Below are positions 44,095 through 54,139 of a stretch of DNA of 64,000 nt, piece by piece (position 1 is the first letter of the stretch; each line of letters opens with the position of its first letter). The notes below the pieces were generated by a model. The model was not told the origin of the DNA. It did no database searches and saw nothing but the letters and a program-made list of their open reading frames with translations. The DNA lies in assembly GCA_020622085.1 (NCBI GenBank), contig JAHRYM010000001.1, forward strand, positions 1-64,000, read 5' to 3'. This DNA is from Paracoccaceae bacterium (GTDB lineage Bacteria > Pseudomonadota > Alphaproteobacteria > Rhodobacterales > Rhodobacteraceae). Made by a program: the position numbers and the translations under genes.

Positions 44095-45461
44095 ACCTGT
44101 CTCTCGCCTTTGGGTCTGACCCAGATTAGCAGGATCAGTGCGAGGATGAAGAGCCCGATCAGGGGCGCGATTCCGATACGCTGGTTGCCGCTTGCCGCCG
44201 TCGCCGCCGTGATCAGCGCCGGAGCGATGAAGGCCGTGGCCTTGCCCGACAGCGCGTAAAGGCCGAAGGCTTCGGTCGCGCGGTCAGGCGTCGTGTGAAA
44301 GACCATGAGCGTCCGGGACGATGCCTGAATCGTTCCGCCCGCCGCGCCGATCAGCGCGCCGCAAGCATAGAAGATGTAATCGGGCACCGGTGATCCGGGC
44401 GCGAAGGGGATGCCGAAGATCGCCTCGCGCGACATGCCGACGATGACGGTGCAGATCGCGATCAGCACGATGGCCGACCAGACGATCACCGGCTTGGGGC
44501 CTTTTGCGCTGTCGATCCGGCCGACGATCCAGGTGGCAAGCGCGGCAGCGACGGCGCCGATCACGCCGAAGATGCCGATGCGCGTCACGCTCCAGCCCAG
44601 AACGCCGCTCGCATAGATGCCGCCGAAGGTGAAAAGGCCGTTCAGCGCATCGCGGTAGAACATCGAGGACATCAGATAGGCAAAAAGGCTTTTCCGGCGC
44701 GGCAGGCTGCGGATCAGGCGCCCCAGATCGGCCAGCGACGCGGAAATCCCCGACGTCTGGCCGGTGAATTTCGGTTCCTTTACCCAAAGGAAGAAGGGGA
44801 TCATGAAGACCATGTACCAGATCGCGGTGAAGGGACCGACGGCGCGGGTGCCTTCCCGCAGGTCCGGGTTCAGAAGCCCGAGGCCCGGCTCCTGCCCGGC
44901 AAGCGTCCGGCCGGTGGTGGCGCTTTCGGCAAAGACCAGCAGCATGATCACCAGCGAAATGATCCCGCCCAGATAGCCGAAGGCAAAGCCCGAACCCGAG
45001 ACCTTGCCCATCTCTTCCTCGGTGGCGAGGCTGGGCATCAGGGAATTGGTGAAGATCGTCGCGAACTCCATCCCCACGAGGCCAAGGCCGAAGGCGATCA
45101 TCGCCCAGTGCAGGTCCGACGCGCCAGGCATCAGGAACCACAACCCCCAGGCGCCGACGACGTAGCAGGCCGAAAAGAGCCAGATCCAGACCATCCGCCG
45201 CCCTGTCCCGTCGGCGATGGCCCCGAGGATCGGAGCCAGAAGGGCGATCAACACGCCGGCAACTGTCTGGCCAAAGCCCCAGTAGGATTGCGCCGCCGCG
45301 CCCGCCGCTTCGGGGGCAAAGCCCTGGGCCATGAAATGCGCCCGGGCGACTTCGGAAAAGTAGGGGGCGAAGATGAAGGTCAAGAGCAGCGTGCTGTAAG
45401 GCTGGCTGGCCCAGTCGAAGAAGAACCAGCCCCAGATCCGCCGTCTGGCTGAAACCGTCAT
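44091..45461 (-). CDS. MFS transporter, UMF1 / Atg22-like family
   Basis: Inner-membrane carrier of 456 residues with about twelve helices. The opening RIWGWFFFDWASQPYSTLLLTFIF is a UMF1 marker (FFDWAxQPY). Other family-like segments are VWIWLFSACYVVGAWG and GKVSGSGFAFGYLGGIISLV. Atg22-type proteins in fungi export amino acids from the vacuole; the bacterial substrate is unknown. I start at ATG 45459-45461 (MTVSARRR); a longer frame upstream has low-complexity arginine-rich sequence over a small tandem repeat and is not supported. Confidence 0.88.
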   Translation of the reverse strand: MTVSARRRIWGWFFFDWASQPYSTLLLTFIFAPYFSEVARAHFMAQGFAPEAAGAAAQSYWGFGQTVAGVLIALLAPILGAIADGTGRRMVWIWLFSACYVVGAWGLWFLMPGASDLHWAMIAFGLGLVGMEFATIFTNSLMPSLATEEEMGKVSGSGFAFGYLGGIISLVIMLLVFAESATTGRTLAGQEPGLGLLNPDLREGTRAVGPFTAIWYMVFMIPFFLWVKEPKFTGQTSGISASLADLGRLIRSLPRRKSLFAYLMSSMFYRDALNGLFTFGGIYASGVLGWSVTRIGIFGVIGAVAAALATWIVGRIDSAKGPKPVIVWSAIVLIAICTVIVGMSREAIFGIPFAPGSPVPDYIFYACGALIGAAGGTIQASSRTLMVFHTTPDRATEAFGLYALSGKATAFIAPALITAATAASGNQRIGIAPLIGLFILALILLIWVRPKGERQV

Positions 45462-45573
45462 GTCTGCCCCTCTGGCCCTGCGCCGCGTTCCTGCGCCGCG
45501 TCCCTTGTGCCGCGTTGCGGCGGATGAAGCCCGATTTTCCCCGCTCGCGCAAGCAGAGGGCGAGTGGACAGGA

Positions 45574-46116
45574 TCACCGGGCGGGCATTTCCGGCGGCCA
45601 GGGTCGCCCACCTTCGGCCTTGATCCATGTCTGCACCCAGTCGGGCAGGGCGGGGCCCTGGCCGGGATGGCCCAGTGCGGCCAGAACGTCCGCGGTGGGC
45701 ACGATGCCGCGATCGCCCGATGTCACCGCTCCGCGCATGAGGAAATGCGTCGTGCACTCGCCCTGGCGCCATAGCGACTGCTCGATGTAGAGGAAGCGAT
45801 CATCCCAACCGATGCAGCGGCTGCGCATTTCCAGCCGGTCGAACATGCGAACCCGCCGGCGGTAACGGATCGTCGCGCCCGCGACCGCCATGCCCCAGCC
45901 CTTCCGCCGCCGCAGCCCGGCAAGGCCGGTCCGCATCCCCAGTGGAATGCGGCCCATGTCGAACAGTGTCAGCGTCCGGCCGTTGTTCAGCTCCATCCAC
46001 GGGTCGATGTCCCAGGGCCAGCAGATGTGATGCGAGACATGCGTTCCCAGAAGCGCAAGCGGCGTGGCGTTGCGATACCGGATCACGGCCTTGGCCAATC
46101 TGAAGAAGGGATACAT
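45574..46116 (-). CDS. Hotdog-fold acyl-CoA thioesterase family protein
   Basis: A 180-residue protein of the 4-hydroxybenzoyl-CoA thioesterase-like group. The N-terminal HICWPWDIDPWMELNNGRTLTLFDMGR contains the Asn/Asp region and the start of the hotdog helix; GMAVAGATIRYRRRVRMFDRLEM and DRFLYIEQSLWRQGECTTHFLMRG are the following strands. Substrates of this subgroup are mostly unassigned. It is read toward the MFS gene with 112 nt between, and lies alone on the minus strand beside the divergent YggT gene. Confidence 0.82.
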   Translation of the reverse strand: MYPFFRLAKAVIRYRNATPLALLGTHVSHHICWPWDIDPWMELNNGRTLTLFDMGRIPLGMRTGLAGLRRRKGWGMAVAGATIRYRRRVRMFDRLEMRSRCIGWDDRFLYIEQSLWRQGECTTHFLMRGAVTSGDRGIVPTADVLAALGHPGQGPALPDWVQTWIKAEGGRPWPPEMPAR

Positions 46117-46253
46117 GTGCAGGCCTCCGACAACGGATCTCCGCTAGATCGGTGCCGCGACGGGGTCAACCGCGAACGCTGCGTCCTGTCTGCACCATTG
46201 ATCCGCGCCGCGCTTGCGCTTAGGTGAGGCAAACCGTTTCGCCGGAGTTCCCG

Positions 46254-46547
46254 ATGCAGTCGCTGTTTTATGCCCTGAAGCTGATCCTGCAGATCCTGTG
46301 GTTCGTGATGATCGTGCAGATCATCATGTCGTGGCTGATCAATTTCCAGGTGCTGAACCTGCGCCAGCCGCAGATCGCGCAGCTCTGGTATGGACTGAGC
46401 CGCCTGCTTGAGCCGATCTATGCCCCCTTCCGGCGGATCCTGCCTTCGACTCCGGGCCTTGATCTGGCGCCGATGGCGGTGTTCATCGTGATCATCATCC
46501 TGCAACGGGTGCTGATCAACAATCAGGGCTGGTTCGACGGTATGTGA
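46254..46547 (+). CDS. YggT family membrane protein
   Basis: A 97-residue membrane protein with two hydrophobic helices (LKLILQILWFVMIVQIIMSW and MAVFIVIIILQRVLI) around a loop LEPIYAPFRRILPSTPGLDLAP, the family signature. YggT proteins are linked to osmotic or cation handling and, in other bacteria, to envelope or division clusters; the exact role is unclear. I begin at ATG 46254, since GGAG (46244-46247) stands 6 nt before it; an upstream start at 46224 adds ten residues without support. It lies 72 nt before recQ. Confidence 0.9.
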   Translation: MQSLFYALKLILQILWFVMIVQIIMSWLINFQVLNLRQPQIAQLWYGLSRLLEPIYAPFRRILPSTPGLDLAPMAVFIVIIILQRVLINNQGWFDGM

Positions 46548-46619
46548 CCACTACCTATTGATCTGCTGGGCGGCCCGTGAAAAAACGGGTGCAACGAACA
46601 GAGCAGCGGACAATCCCCC

Positions 46620-48659
46620 ATGATGCGGCGCGCCGAGGAGATTCTCTCCTCCGTCTATGGATTCCCGGGCTTCCGTCCCGGACAGGCGGAAATCGTCGCG
46701 GCGGTGGCGTCGGGCGAAAACGTGCTGGCGATCATGCCGACGGGCGGGGGCAAGTCGCTGTGTTTCCAGCTTCCGGCGCTGATGGGCGATGGGGTGACGG
46801 TGGTGATCTCGCCGCTGATTGCGCTCATGCGCGATCAGGTGCGCGGTCTGCGAGAGGCGGGGGTAGGCGCGGCGGCGCTGACCTCGGCCAATACCGAAGA
46901 CGAGAACGAGGCGATCTTCGCGGCGCTCGATGAAGGGGCGATCAAGCTGCTTTACATGGCGCCGGAACGTCTGGCATCCGGCGCGACGCTGTCGCTTTTA
47001 CGGCGCATCGGCACCCGGTTGATTGCCGTGGACGAGGCGCATTGCGTCAGCCAGTGGGGCCATGACTTCCGCCCCGATTACCTGCGCATCGGCGATCTGC
47101 GCCGCGCGCTTGCTGTGCCCTTGGCCGCCTTCACCGCGACGGCGGACGAAGAAACCCGCGCCGAGATCGTCACGCGGCTGTTCGACGGCGAGGCGCCCAA
47201 GACCTTCCTGCGCGGGTTTGACCGGCCGAACATCCATCTGGCCTTCACCGTGAAGGACCAGCCCCGGCGCCAGATCCTTGATTTCGCGGGCGCGCGGCGG
47301 GGGCAATCGGGGATCGTCTATTGCGCCACCCGCGCCAAGACCGAAACGCTGGCTCAGGCGCTGGGCGAGGCGGGCCATGCCGCCTGCCACTACCACGGCG
47401 GGATGGACCCGGATCACCGCCGGCAGGTGGAAACCCGGTTTCAGCAGGATGACGGGCTGATCGTGGTGGCGACCATCGCCTTCGGCATGGGGATCGACAA
47501 GCCTGATATCCGCTGGGTGGCGCATGCCGACCTGCCGAAGTCGATCGAGGGCTATTATCAGGAAATCGGCCGCGCCGGTCGCGATGGCGCGCCCGCCGAC
47601 ACGATGACGCTTTATGGCCCCGATGACATTCGCCTGCGCCGCACCCAGATCGACGAAGGTCTGGCCCCACCCGACCGCAAGGCCGCCGATCATGCGCGTC
47701 TGAACGCCCTTCTGGGTCTGGCCGAGGCGACCGCCTGCCGTCGCCAGCGCCTGCTGTCGTATTTCGGCGAGGCGGCTGAGCCTTGCGGGAACTGCGATCT
47801 GTGCGACACGCCCCCCGATCTTTTTGACGGGACCGAGGCGGTGAGGAAGGCGCTGTCGGCGATCCTGCGCACGGGCGAAAGCTTTGGCGCGGGGCATCTG
47901 ACAGACATCCTGATGGGGGTGGCAACCGACAAGATCCGCCAGCGCGGCCATGACGCCCTGCCAACCTTTGGCGCGGGCCGCGATCTGGGCAAGGCGGCCT
48001 GGGCGGCGGTCTTTCGGCAGATGATGGGGCATGACCTGATCCGCCCGGATTTCGAACGCCACGGCGCCTTCCGCATGACGGAAGCTGCGCGCCCGATTCT
48101 GCGGGGCGAGGCCACGATCACGCTCCGCCGCGACACGATCCAGCGCGCCCGCACCGCGCCGGTCGTCCGGGCGCTGGTGGCCGATGAAGACGCGCCGCTT
48201 CTGTCGGCGCTGAAGGCGCGGCGTCGCGCGCTGGCCGAGGCGGCAAAGGTTCCGGCCTATGTGATCTTCACCGACCGGACGCTGATCGAGATGGCCGAAA
48301 CGCGGCCTTCGACCCTGGACGAGATGGCCCATGTCAGCGGCGTGGGCGCAAAAAAGCTGGAAAGCTACGGCGCGATCTTCCTTGAGGTCATCACCGGCGC
48401 GCCGCAAGACAGCCACCCCGCCCGCCGCAAACTGGCGGGCCGACCCGGGGCCGCGCTGTTTGACCGCCTGATGGAAACGCAGGCGCAGCTTAGCCGTGGG
48501 GAGGATGGCACCGGCAAATACCTGACTGTCGACCCCCCGGCCTTGCGCCGCATCGCCGAGGCCCGGCCCAAGTCGCGTGACCAGTTGGCGCGCTATCTGG
48601 ACCCGGCGCGGGCTGAACGCTTCGGCGCCGCCTTCATGGACATTCTTGCCGCGGGATAG
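46620..48659 (+). CDS. recQ: ATP-dependent DNA helicase RecQ
   Basis: 3'-5' DNA helicase of 679 residues for recombination and replication-fork repair. The helicase core shows LAIMPTGGGKSLCFQLPAL (motif I, about residue 37), VISPLIALMRDQV, IAVDEAHCVSQWGHDFRPDY (DEAH, about 136) and GRAGRDGAPADTMTLY (motif VI). A zinc-binding RQC region follows (CRRQRLLSYFGEAAEPCGNCDLC), and a C-terminal HRDC domain (VIFTDRTLIEMAETRPSTL). It has full family length. It is followed by the rhamnose operon after 90 nt and is probably independent of it. Confidence 0.97.
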   Translation: MMRRAEEILSSVYGFPGFRPGQAEIVAAVASGENVLAIMPTGGGKSLCFQLPALMGDGVTVVISPLIALMRDQVRGLREAGVGAAALTSANTEDENEAIFAALDEGAIKLLYMAPERLASGATLSLLRRIGTRLIAVDEAHCVSQWGHDFRPDYLRIGDLRRALAVPLAAFTATADEETRAEIVTRLFDGEAPKTFLRGFDRPNIHLAFTVKDQPRRQILDFAGARRGQSGIVYCATRAKTETLAQALGEAGHAACHYHGGMDPDHRRQVETRFQQDDGLIVVATIAFGMGIDKPDIRWVAHADLPKSIEGYYQEIGRAGRDGAPADTMTLYGPDDIRLRRTQIDEGLAPPDRKAADHARLNALLGLAEATACRRQRLLSYFGEAAEPCGNCDLCDTPPDLFDGTEAVRKALSAILRTGESFGAGHLTDILMGVATDKIRQRGHDALPTFGAGRDLGKAAWAAVFRQMMGHDLIRPDFERHGAFRMTEAARPILRGEATITLRRDTIQRARTAPVVRALVADEDAPLLSALKARRRALAEAAKVPAYVIFTDRTLIEMAETRPSTLDEMAHVSGVGAKKLESYGAIFLEVITGAPQDSHPARRKLAGRPGAALFDRLMETQAQLSRGEDGTGKYLTVDPPALRRIAEARPKSRDQLARYLDPARAERFGAAFMDILAAG

Positions 48660-48749
48660 ACAGGATGCCGCGGCGCGGCTTTCCGGGCCTTTTCCCCAAG
48701 TCGCCAAAAGGCTAGGGTCTTGCCGACTGATTATCCCTGAAGGGCCGCG

Positions 48750-49313
48750 ATGCAGATCGAACAAACCCCTCTCTCCGGTGTCCTGATCCTGACCCCGCGC
48801 CGTTTCGGCGATGCCCGCGGCTGGTTCAGCGAGGTCTGGAATGCGCAGACCTACGCCGCGAATGGCATCACCACGCCCTTCGTGCAGGACAACCATTCCT
48901 ATTCCCGCGACGCAGGCACCGTGCGCGGGTTGCATTACCAGCGGCCGCCCCATGCCCAGGCGAAGCTTGTGCGCTGTGGACGCGGTTCGGTCTTCGACGT
49001 GGCCGTTGACGTCCGCAAGGGCTCGCCCACCTATGGCAAGTGGTTCGGGGCCGAACTTTCGGCGGAAAACGGCAAGCAGCTGCTGATCCCGGCGGGGTTC
49101 CTGCACGGTTTTGTCACCCGCGAACCCGACACCGAGATCCTTTACAAATGCTCGGACGTCTACGCGCCCGATTGCGACGGCGCGGTGCGGTTCGATGACC
49201 CGGACATCGGCATCGACTGGGGGATCGAACCGTCCTCGGCCATCCTGTCCGACAAGGACAAGGCCGCGCCGCTGTTTCAAAATTTCGCCACACCCTTCGT
49301 TTACGGCGACTGA
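48750..49313 (+). CDS. rfbC: dTDP-4-dehydrorhamnose 3,5-epimerase
   Basis: Cupin epimerase of 187 residues, third enzyme of dTDP-L-rhamnose synthesis. Typical motifs are [40 protein letters not shown] with the catalytic His, and [23 protein letters not shown]. It is the first of four genes in the order C-B-D-A with 2-nt gaps or 4-nt overlaps. Rhamnose made here could enter the exopolysaccharide encoded at 22-38 kb or lipopolysaccharide. Confidence 0.96.
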   Translation: MQIEQTPLSGVLILTPRRFGDARGWFSEVWNAQTYAANGITTPFVQDNHSYSRDAGTVRGLHYQRPPHAQAKLVRCGRGSVFDVAVDVRKGSPTYGKWFGAELSAENGKQLLIPAGFLHGFVTREPDTEILYKCSDVYAPDCDGAVRFDDPDIGIDWGIEPSSAILSDKDKAAPLFQNFATPFVYGD

Positions 49314-49315
49314 CC

Positions 49316-50353
49316 ATGAAAATACTTGTAACAGGTGGCGCAGGCTTCATCGGCTCTGCGGTCGTGCGGCGCGCGGTCCGGCAGGGCCTGGCGGTCGTCA
49401 ATCTGGACAAGCTGACCTATGCGGGCAGCCTGTCGAACGTGGCCGAAGTCTCGGACAGCCCGCTTTATGCCTTCGAACAGGCCGATATCTGCGACCGCGC
49501 CCGGGTGGACGACATCCTTGCGCGACACCAGCCGGATGCGATCATGCACCTGGCGGCCGAAAGCCACGTCGACCGGTCGATCGACGGTCCGGCGGCCTTC
49601 ATCGAGACGAACATCAACGGCACCTACATCCTGCTGGAAGCCGCCCGCGCCTGGTGGACCGCGAAGGGCAAACCCGACGGGTTCCGCTTCCACCACATCT
49701 CGACCGATGAGGTGTTTGGCAGCCTTGGCCCGACCGGAAAGTTCACCGAAGACACCCCCTATGACCCGCGAAGCCCCTATTCGGCGTCGAAGGCCGCCTC
49801 CGACCATCTGGTGCGCGCCTGGCATGAAACCTACGGCCTGCCGGTAGTTCTGACCAACTGCTCGAACAACTACGGGCCCTATCACTTCCCGGAAAAGCTG
49901 ATCCCGGTGGTGATCGTGAAGGCGCTGGCGGGGGCGCCGATCCCGATCTACGGCAAGGGCGACAACATCCGCGACTGGCTGTTTGTCGAGGACCATGCCG
50001 ATGCGCTGCTGACGGTGGTGCAGAAGGGCCGCCTGGGCCGCAGCTACAATATCGGCGGTGAGAACGAGGCGACGAACCTGGAACTGGTGCGGAAGATCTG
50101 CGTGATCCTCGATGCCAAACGGCCGGGCAACAAGCCCTATGCCGAACAGATCACGCATGTGACTGACCGCCCCGGCCATGACCAACGCTACGCCATCGAC
50201 CCGTCCCGCATCCGCGAGGAACTGGGCTGGCGGCCTTCGGTGACGCTGGATCAGGGGCTGGAGCAGACCATCGACTGGTTCCTTTCGCACGAAGACTGGT
50301 GGCGCGCGTTGCAGGATCGTGACGGCGTGGGCAAGCGGCTGGGCACTGCATGA
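49316..50353 (+). CDS. rfbB: dTDP-glucose 4,6-dehydratase
   Basis: NAD+-dependent short-chain dehydratase of 345 residues that makes dTDP-4-keto-6-deoxyglucose. The N-terminal [16 protein letters not shown] binds [29 protein letters not shown] and the [12 protein letters not shown] catalytic Tyr-Lys pair follow, then [17 protein letters not shown] and [13 protein letters not shown]. The start lies 2 nt after the rfbC stop and the gene overlaps rfbD by 4 nt (ATGA). Confidence 0.97.
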   Translation: MKILVTGGAGFIGSAVVRRAVRQGLAVVNLDKLTYAGSLSNVAEVSDSPLYAFEQADICDRARVDDILARHQPDAIMHLAAESHVDRSIDGPAAFIETNINGTYILLEAARAWWTAKGKPDGFRFHHISTDEVFGSLGPTGKFTEDTPYDPRSPYSASKAASDHLVRAWHETYGLPVVLTNCSNNYGPYHFPEKLIPVVIVKALAGAPIPIYGKGDNIRDWLFVEDHADALLTVVQKGRLGRSYNIGGENEATNLELVRKICVILDAKRPGNKPYAEQITHVTDRPGHDQRYAIDPSRIREELGWRPSVTLDQGLEQTIDWFLSHEDWWRALQDRDGVGKRLGTA

Positions 50354-51222
50354 AGGCGCTGGTTTTCGGCACCACGGGGCAGGTGGCCATCGAGCTTGGC
50401 CGCGCCGCGCCGCTGGTGGGGCTGACGCTGGAACAGCTTGGCCGCGAGAGCGCCGACCTGACCGATCCCGCCGCCTGTGCTGCCATCGTTGCGGCGACGG
50501 ATGCCGATTTCATCATCAACGCCGCCGCCTATACCGCCGTGGACGCCGCTGAAACCGACCGCGACACGGCGCAAGCCGTCAACGGTGATGCGCCGGGCGC
50601 CATGGCGCGGGCGGCTGCGGCACGGGGTCTGCCGTTCCTGCATGTCTCGACCGATTATGTCTTCGATGGATCAGGCGCCCGGCCGTGGCGCGAACATGAT
50701 CCGCTGGCGCCTCTGGGTATTTATGGCGCGACGAAGCTTGACGGCGAATGCCAGGTAACGGCGGCCGGTGGCCCGCATGTGATCCTGCGCACGGCCTGGG
50801 TCTTTTCGGCGCATGGCAAGAATTTCGTGAAAACCATGCTGCGGCTGGGCGGCGAACGCGATGCGCTGAGCGTGGTCGACGACCAGCGCGGCGGGCCGAC
50901 TCCGGCCCATGAAATCGCGCGCGCCCTGATCGCCATCGGAATGGCCTTTGCGGAAGGTCGCGGCACCTCGGGCATCTTTCATTTCGCCGGCAAACCGGAC
51001 TGTTCCTGGGCGGATTTCGCCGAAGCCGTCTTTGCGGGTTCATCCTTGCCGAAGAAGCCGGTGGTCACGCGCATCCCGACATCCGCCTATCCGACCCCTG
51101 CGAAGCGGCCCGGCAATTCGGTGTTGGACTGCACGAAAATCCGCGACATCTACGGCATCGGCCAGCCCGACTGGCGCACGGGGCTGAAAACCGTTGTGAA
51201 CGAACTGGAGACGAAAGCATGA
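50350..51222 (+). CDS. rfbD: dTDP-4-dehydrorhamnose reductase
   Basis: NADPH-dependent reductase of 290 residues giving dTDP-L-rhamnose. Visible are the N-terminal [29 protein letters not shown] near residue 55, [14 protein letters not shown], the YGATKLDGE catalytic motif near 130, [14 protein letters not shown] and [14 protein letters not shown]. It overlaps its neighbours on both sides by 4 nt, so the operon is translationally coupled. Confidence 0.96.
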   Translation: MKALVFGTTGQVAIELGRAAPLVGLTLEQLGRESADLTDPAACAAIVAATDADFIINAAAYTAVDAAETDRDTAQAVNGDAPGAMARAAAARGLPFLHVSTDYVFDGSGARPWREHDPLAPLGIYGATKLDGECQVTAAGGPHVILRTAWVFSAHGKNFVKTMLRLGGERDALSVVDDQRGGPTPAHEIARALIAIGMAFAEGRGTSGIFHFAGKPDCSWADFAEAVFAGSSLPKKPVVTRIPTSAYPTPAKRPGNSVLDCTKIRDIYGIGQPDWRTGLKTVVNELETKA

Positions 51223-52118
51223 CGACCACCGGACGCAAGGGCATCATTCTGGCGGGCGGATCGGGCACACGGCTTTACCCGATCACCCATGCGGTGTCGA
51301 AACAGATGCTGCCGCTTTATGACAAGCCGATGATCTACTATCCGCTGTCGGCGCTGATGCTGTCGCATATCCGCGAGGTGGCGATCATCTCAACCCCGCG
51401 CGACCTGCCGCAATTCCAGGCGCTTCTGGGCGACGGATCGGCCTGGGGGATGCGGTTCGAATATATCGTCCAGCCCTCGCCGGACGGGCTGGCGCAAGCC
51501 TATATCCTGGCTGAAGATTTCCTGGAAGGCGCGCCCTCTGCGATGGTGCTGGGGGACAACGTCTTCTTTGGCGAAGGCCTGTCGGACAAGCTGAAATCGG
51601 CGGATTCGCGGACCAGCGGCGGGACAGTCTTCGGCTATCGCGTGTCAGACCCGGAGCGTTATGGCGTGGTGGAATTCGACCGGGACGGCAAGGTGCTGTC
51701 GATCATCGAAAAGCCCGAGCATCCGAAAAGCAGCTATGCAGTGACCGGGATCTACTTCCTTGACGGCGAGGCGCCGCGCCGGGCAAGGGCGATCAGGCCA
51801 TCGCCCCGCGGCGAGCTTGAGATCACCGATCTGGTCAACAGCTATCATGCCGACGGTATCCTCTCGGTCGAGCGGCTGGGGCGCGGCTTTGCCTGGCTGG
51901 ATACCGGAACACACGAAAGCCTTCTGGAAGCGGCCGAGTTCATCCGCACCATCGAGGACCGCCAGAACCTGAAGGTGGGATGCCCCGAGGAAATCGCCTT
52001 TCTGAATGGCTGGATCTCTGCCGGTCAGCTGCGCGATCTGGCGAAGCCCTACCTCAAGACCCAATACGGCAAGTATCTGGCGCGGATTGCGGACGAAGCG
52101 GAATCGGGGCACCTGTGA
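51219..52118 (+). CDS. rfbA: Glucose-1-phosphate thymidylyltransferase
   Basis: Nucleotidyltransferase of 299 residues that makes dTDP-glucose, the entry step of the pathway. The signature [20 protein letters not shown] with the pyrophosphorylase LxGGxGxRL core is at the start, followed by [31 protein letters not shown] and the C-terminal [17 protein letters not shown]. One arm of the loop, [20 protein letters not shown], differs slightly from the usual VARxLKPSARGELEIT. Last gene of the operon. Confidence 0.96.
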   Translation: MTTTGRKGIILAGGSGTRLYPITHAVSKQMLPLYDKPMIYYPLSALMLSHIREVAIISTPRDLPQFQALLGDGSAWGMRFEYIVQPSPDGLAQAYILAEDFLEGAPSAMVLGDNVFFGEGLSDKLKSADSRTSGGTVFGYRVSDPERYGVVEFDRDGKVLSIIEKPEHPKSSYAVTGIYFLDGEAPRRARAIRPSPRGELEITDLVNSYHADGILSVERLGRGFAWLDTGTHESLLEAAEFIRTIEDRQNLKVGCPEEIAFLNGWISAGQLRDLAKPYLKTQYGKYLARIADEAESGHL

Positions 52119-52200
52119 CGCGGGCGGATTTGAGTATTTTTGCAAAGAAGACGCGACAGGCGTTAGGGCTTCGTTAACCCGGGGTGACGAAGATCGGGGC

Positions 52201-52962
52201 ATGACCGCGAAATCCGCCTTTCAGGAAGCCCCGCTTCCGCTGTTCGACCCCGACGAGGCAGTGCCCGTTACCCTGCCCCGGGGGCGTTTGCCGTCTTATG
52301 TCGAAGGTCACCGCGCCCGACTGCGTGAACGCTTCATGGAGGGCGGTGCGGCGGCGCTGCCGGATTATGAATTGCTGGAACTGGTGCTGTTCCGTGCCAT
52401 GCCGCGGCAGGACGTGAAGCCGCTGGCGCGGTTGCTGATCGACCATTTCGGGGATTTCAACCGGGTGATTTCCGCCCCGGTTCAGCGGTTGCTAGCAGTG
52501 TCGGGCGTGGGCCAGGCGGTCGTGCAGGAACTGAAGATTGTCGAGGCTGCGGCGCATCGGCTGGCGCGGGCGAAGGTGATGCACCGCCCCGTCCTGTCTT
52601 CCTGGGATGCGCTTCTGGATTACTGCCGGACCGCGATGGCGCATCGGGAAACCGAACAGTTCCGGGTGCTGTATCTGGACCGCAAGAATGTCCTGATCGC
52701 GGATGAGGAACAGGCGCGCGGGACGGTGGATCATGTGCCGGTCTACCCGCGCGAGGTGGTCAAGCGTGGGCTGGAGCTGAATGCATCGGCCCTGATCCTG
52801 GTGCATAACCATCCCTCGGGCGATCCGACGCCGTCGCAGCAGGATGTGACGGTCACCGGCCAGATCCAGGAGGCGTCGCAGGTGATGGGCATGACGCTGC
52901 ATGACCACCTGATCATCGGGAAGTCGCGCGAGGTGAGCTTTCGCAGCGAAGGCTATCTGTAG
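52201..52962 (+). CDS. radC: RadC family protein (JAB/MPN domain)
   Basis: A 253-residue protein of the RadC group. A helix-hairpin-helix region (LLAVSGVGQAVVQELKIVE) precedes a JAMM-type metal site with VHNHPSGDPTPSQQDV near residue 198 and a conserved Glu and Ser. The old DNA-repair role is doubtful; the family is often linked to mobile DNA but is also a core gene in many bacteria. I start at ATG 52201 (GATCGGGGC just before); a longer frame overlaps rfbA and was not used. Convergent with the next gene, 2 nt away. Confidence 0.92.
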   Translation: MTAKSAFQEAPLPLFDPDEAVPVTLPRGRLPSYVEGHRARLRERFMEGGAAALPDYELLELVLFRAMPRQDVKPLARLLIDHFGDFNRVISAPVQRLLAVSGVGQAVVQELKIVEAAAHRLARAKVMHRPVLSSWDALLDYCRTAMAHRETEQFRVLYLDRKNVLIADEEQARGTVDHVPVYPREVVKRGLELNASALILVHNHPSGDPTPSQQDVTVTGQIQEASQVMGMTLHDHLIIGKSREVSFRSEGYL

Positions 52963-52964
52963 GA

Positions 52965-53861
52965 TCAGCCGCTGATTGAGGCAAGGGCGCCGGGCATGTC
53001 GGAGAGCGGAATGAGGACCGTCTGGCCGGTCTGTGAACAGTCGGGCATGGCAATGGCGACTTCGGTTGCCCGGTTTTCTGCCGTTCCGTCCGTGATCCGG
53101 ACATCGGCCAGCAGATCCTGCCCGCAGGTCTGAGCGGTGACGGCCGCGCGCAGGACGGGGGCTGCGTCATCGAGGGTTTGCGTCCAGGCCATCGGCGCTT
53201 TCCTGTCGCCCAGCGGCAGCGCCTTTCCCGACCCGAGGCTGAGCGCGGCCGCCATGTTGGAACCTACCACGATCCGCGGAGAACCGGTTGCGCCATCGAA
53301 GGCGCGTGCGATGCTCAGGTCTTCGCCCATGTCGTTCAGGACTGTGACCCGGCCCGCAGCGTCCAGCACCGGAAGGGTGGCGACCGCGCGACCCGTCGCA
53401 TCCGCCGCCAGCGCCGCCGCGATACCGTCATGCGCGACGATCAACCGGACGCCGGCATCGCAGGAATTGGCGTATAGCAGGGTCATCATGCCATCGCCGG
53501 CCGGGGTCAACGAAAGGCTGGTCCGGGGGCAGGCCATTCCGAATTCATCGAAACGGGTCTTCCATGCGCCGTCGGGAAGGCTCTTGTCCGGATCAAGGCC
53601 GGCAATCCGGCGGGCAAGCCCGGCTCCGGGCGCCGGAAGCGCGGAGGGGGTGGCTGGCAGGTCCGGCAGGGCGAGTGGCCGGGTAGCCATCGGCGCTTCG
53701 GAGCGCGGGAGGAGCGTATCCGCAGCCAGTGGTGTGATGCTGGAATCAGTGATCACCTCTACGGCTTCTGTGCGGGGGGCTATCCTCACGTTCTGAACCA
53801 GATAGCCGCATCCCATGGCCAGCGCAAAGGTCAGCCCCGCAGTTCCCAGACGCCGCAACAT
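52965..53861 (-). CDS. Hypothetical exported protein
   Basis: A 298-residue protein I cannot assign to a known family. It starts with a signal-anchor-like stretch (LGTAGLTFALAMGCGYLVQNV), then a proline- and alanine-rich linker to about residue 80 and a likely beta-rich domain. Four cysteines outside the leader (MACPRTS, ANSCDAG, AQTCGQD, MPDCSQT) could form two disulphides in the periplasm. It lies upstream of a 278-nt gap before secA on the same strand. I infer an extracytoplasmic role. Confidence 0.7.
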   Translation of the reverse strand: MLRRLGTAGLTFALAMGCGYLVQNVRIAPRTEAVEVITDSSITPLAADTLLPRSEAPMATRPLALPDLPATPSALPAPGAGLARRIAGLDPDKSLPDGAWKTRFDEFGMACPRTSLSLTPAGDGMMTLLYANSCDAGVRLIVAHDGIAAALAADATGRAVATLPVLDAAGRVTVLNDMGEDLSIARAFDGATGSPRIVVGSNMAAALSLGSGKALPLGDRKAPMAWTQTLDDAAPVLRAAVTAQTCGQDLLADVRITDGTAENRATEVAIAMPDCSQTGQTVLIPLSDMPGALASISG

Positions 53862-54005
53862 TCACCGAATCCCTCTTTTCGCCATGGTCCGGGTTTTTCT
53901 ACGCGGGAAACTGGGCGCATGCGTGGCCGACACATGGCGCCGATCCAATGAGAGCGGATCTACAATCGGTGGAAAACACGATCATTCAACACGAGATACT
54001 GATTG

Positions 54006-54034
54006 GTGGCAGCAAGGCGCCACGATGCTGCCAC
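54006..54034 (+). terminator. Orphan hairpin with T run, plus-strand orientation
   Basis: The arms gtggcagca (54006-54014) and tgctgccac (54026-54034) are perfect 9-nt complements around an 11-nt loop, followed by TTTT on the plus strand. No plus-strand gene ends here; the secA gene and the unknown gene both read leftward. It may end antisense transcription or act as a structure in the 3' region of the secA transcript. Confidence 0.35.
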
Positions 54035-54139
54035 TTTTCCGACACAGAATTTTCTTGGGCGTCGTCAAGCCAGGCAAGCGGGCGCCTGCACCGGTCCTGT
54101 CGCGCAGGCGCGTTCCCTGATGCCGGGCAATTGCCAGCG

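Noticed and set aside
46998-49280. A 760-codon open frame on the minus strand
   Set aside because: It is antisense to recQ and rfbC, both with unambiguous motifs.
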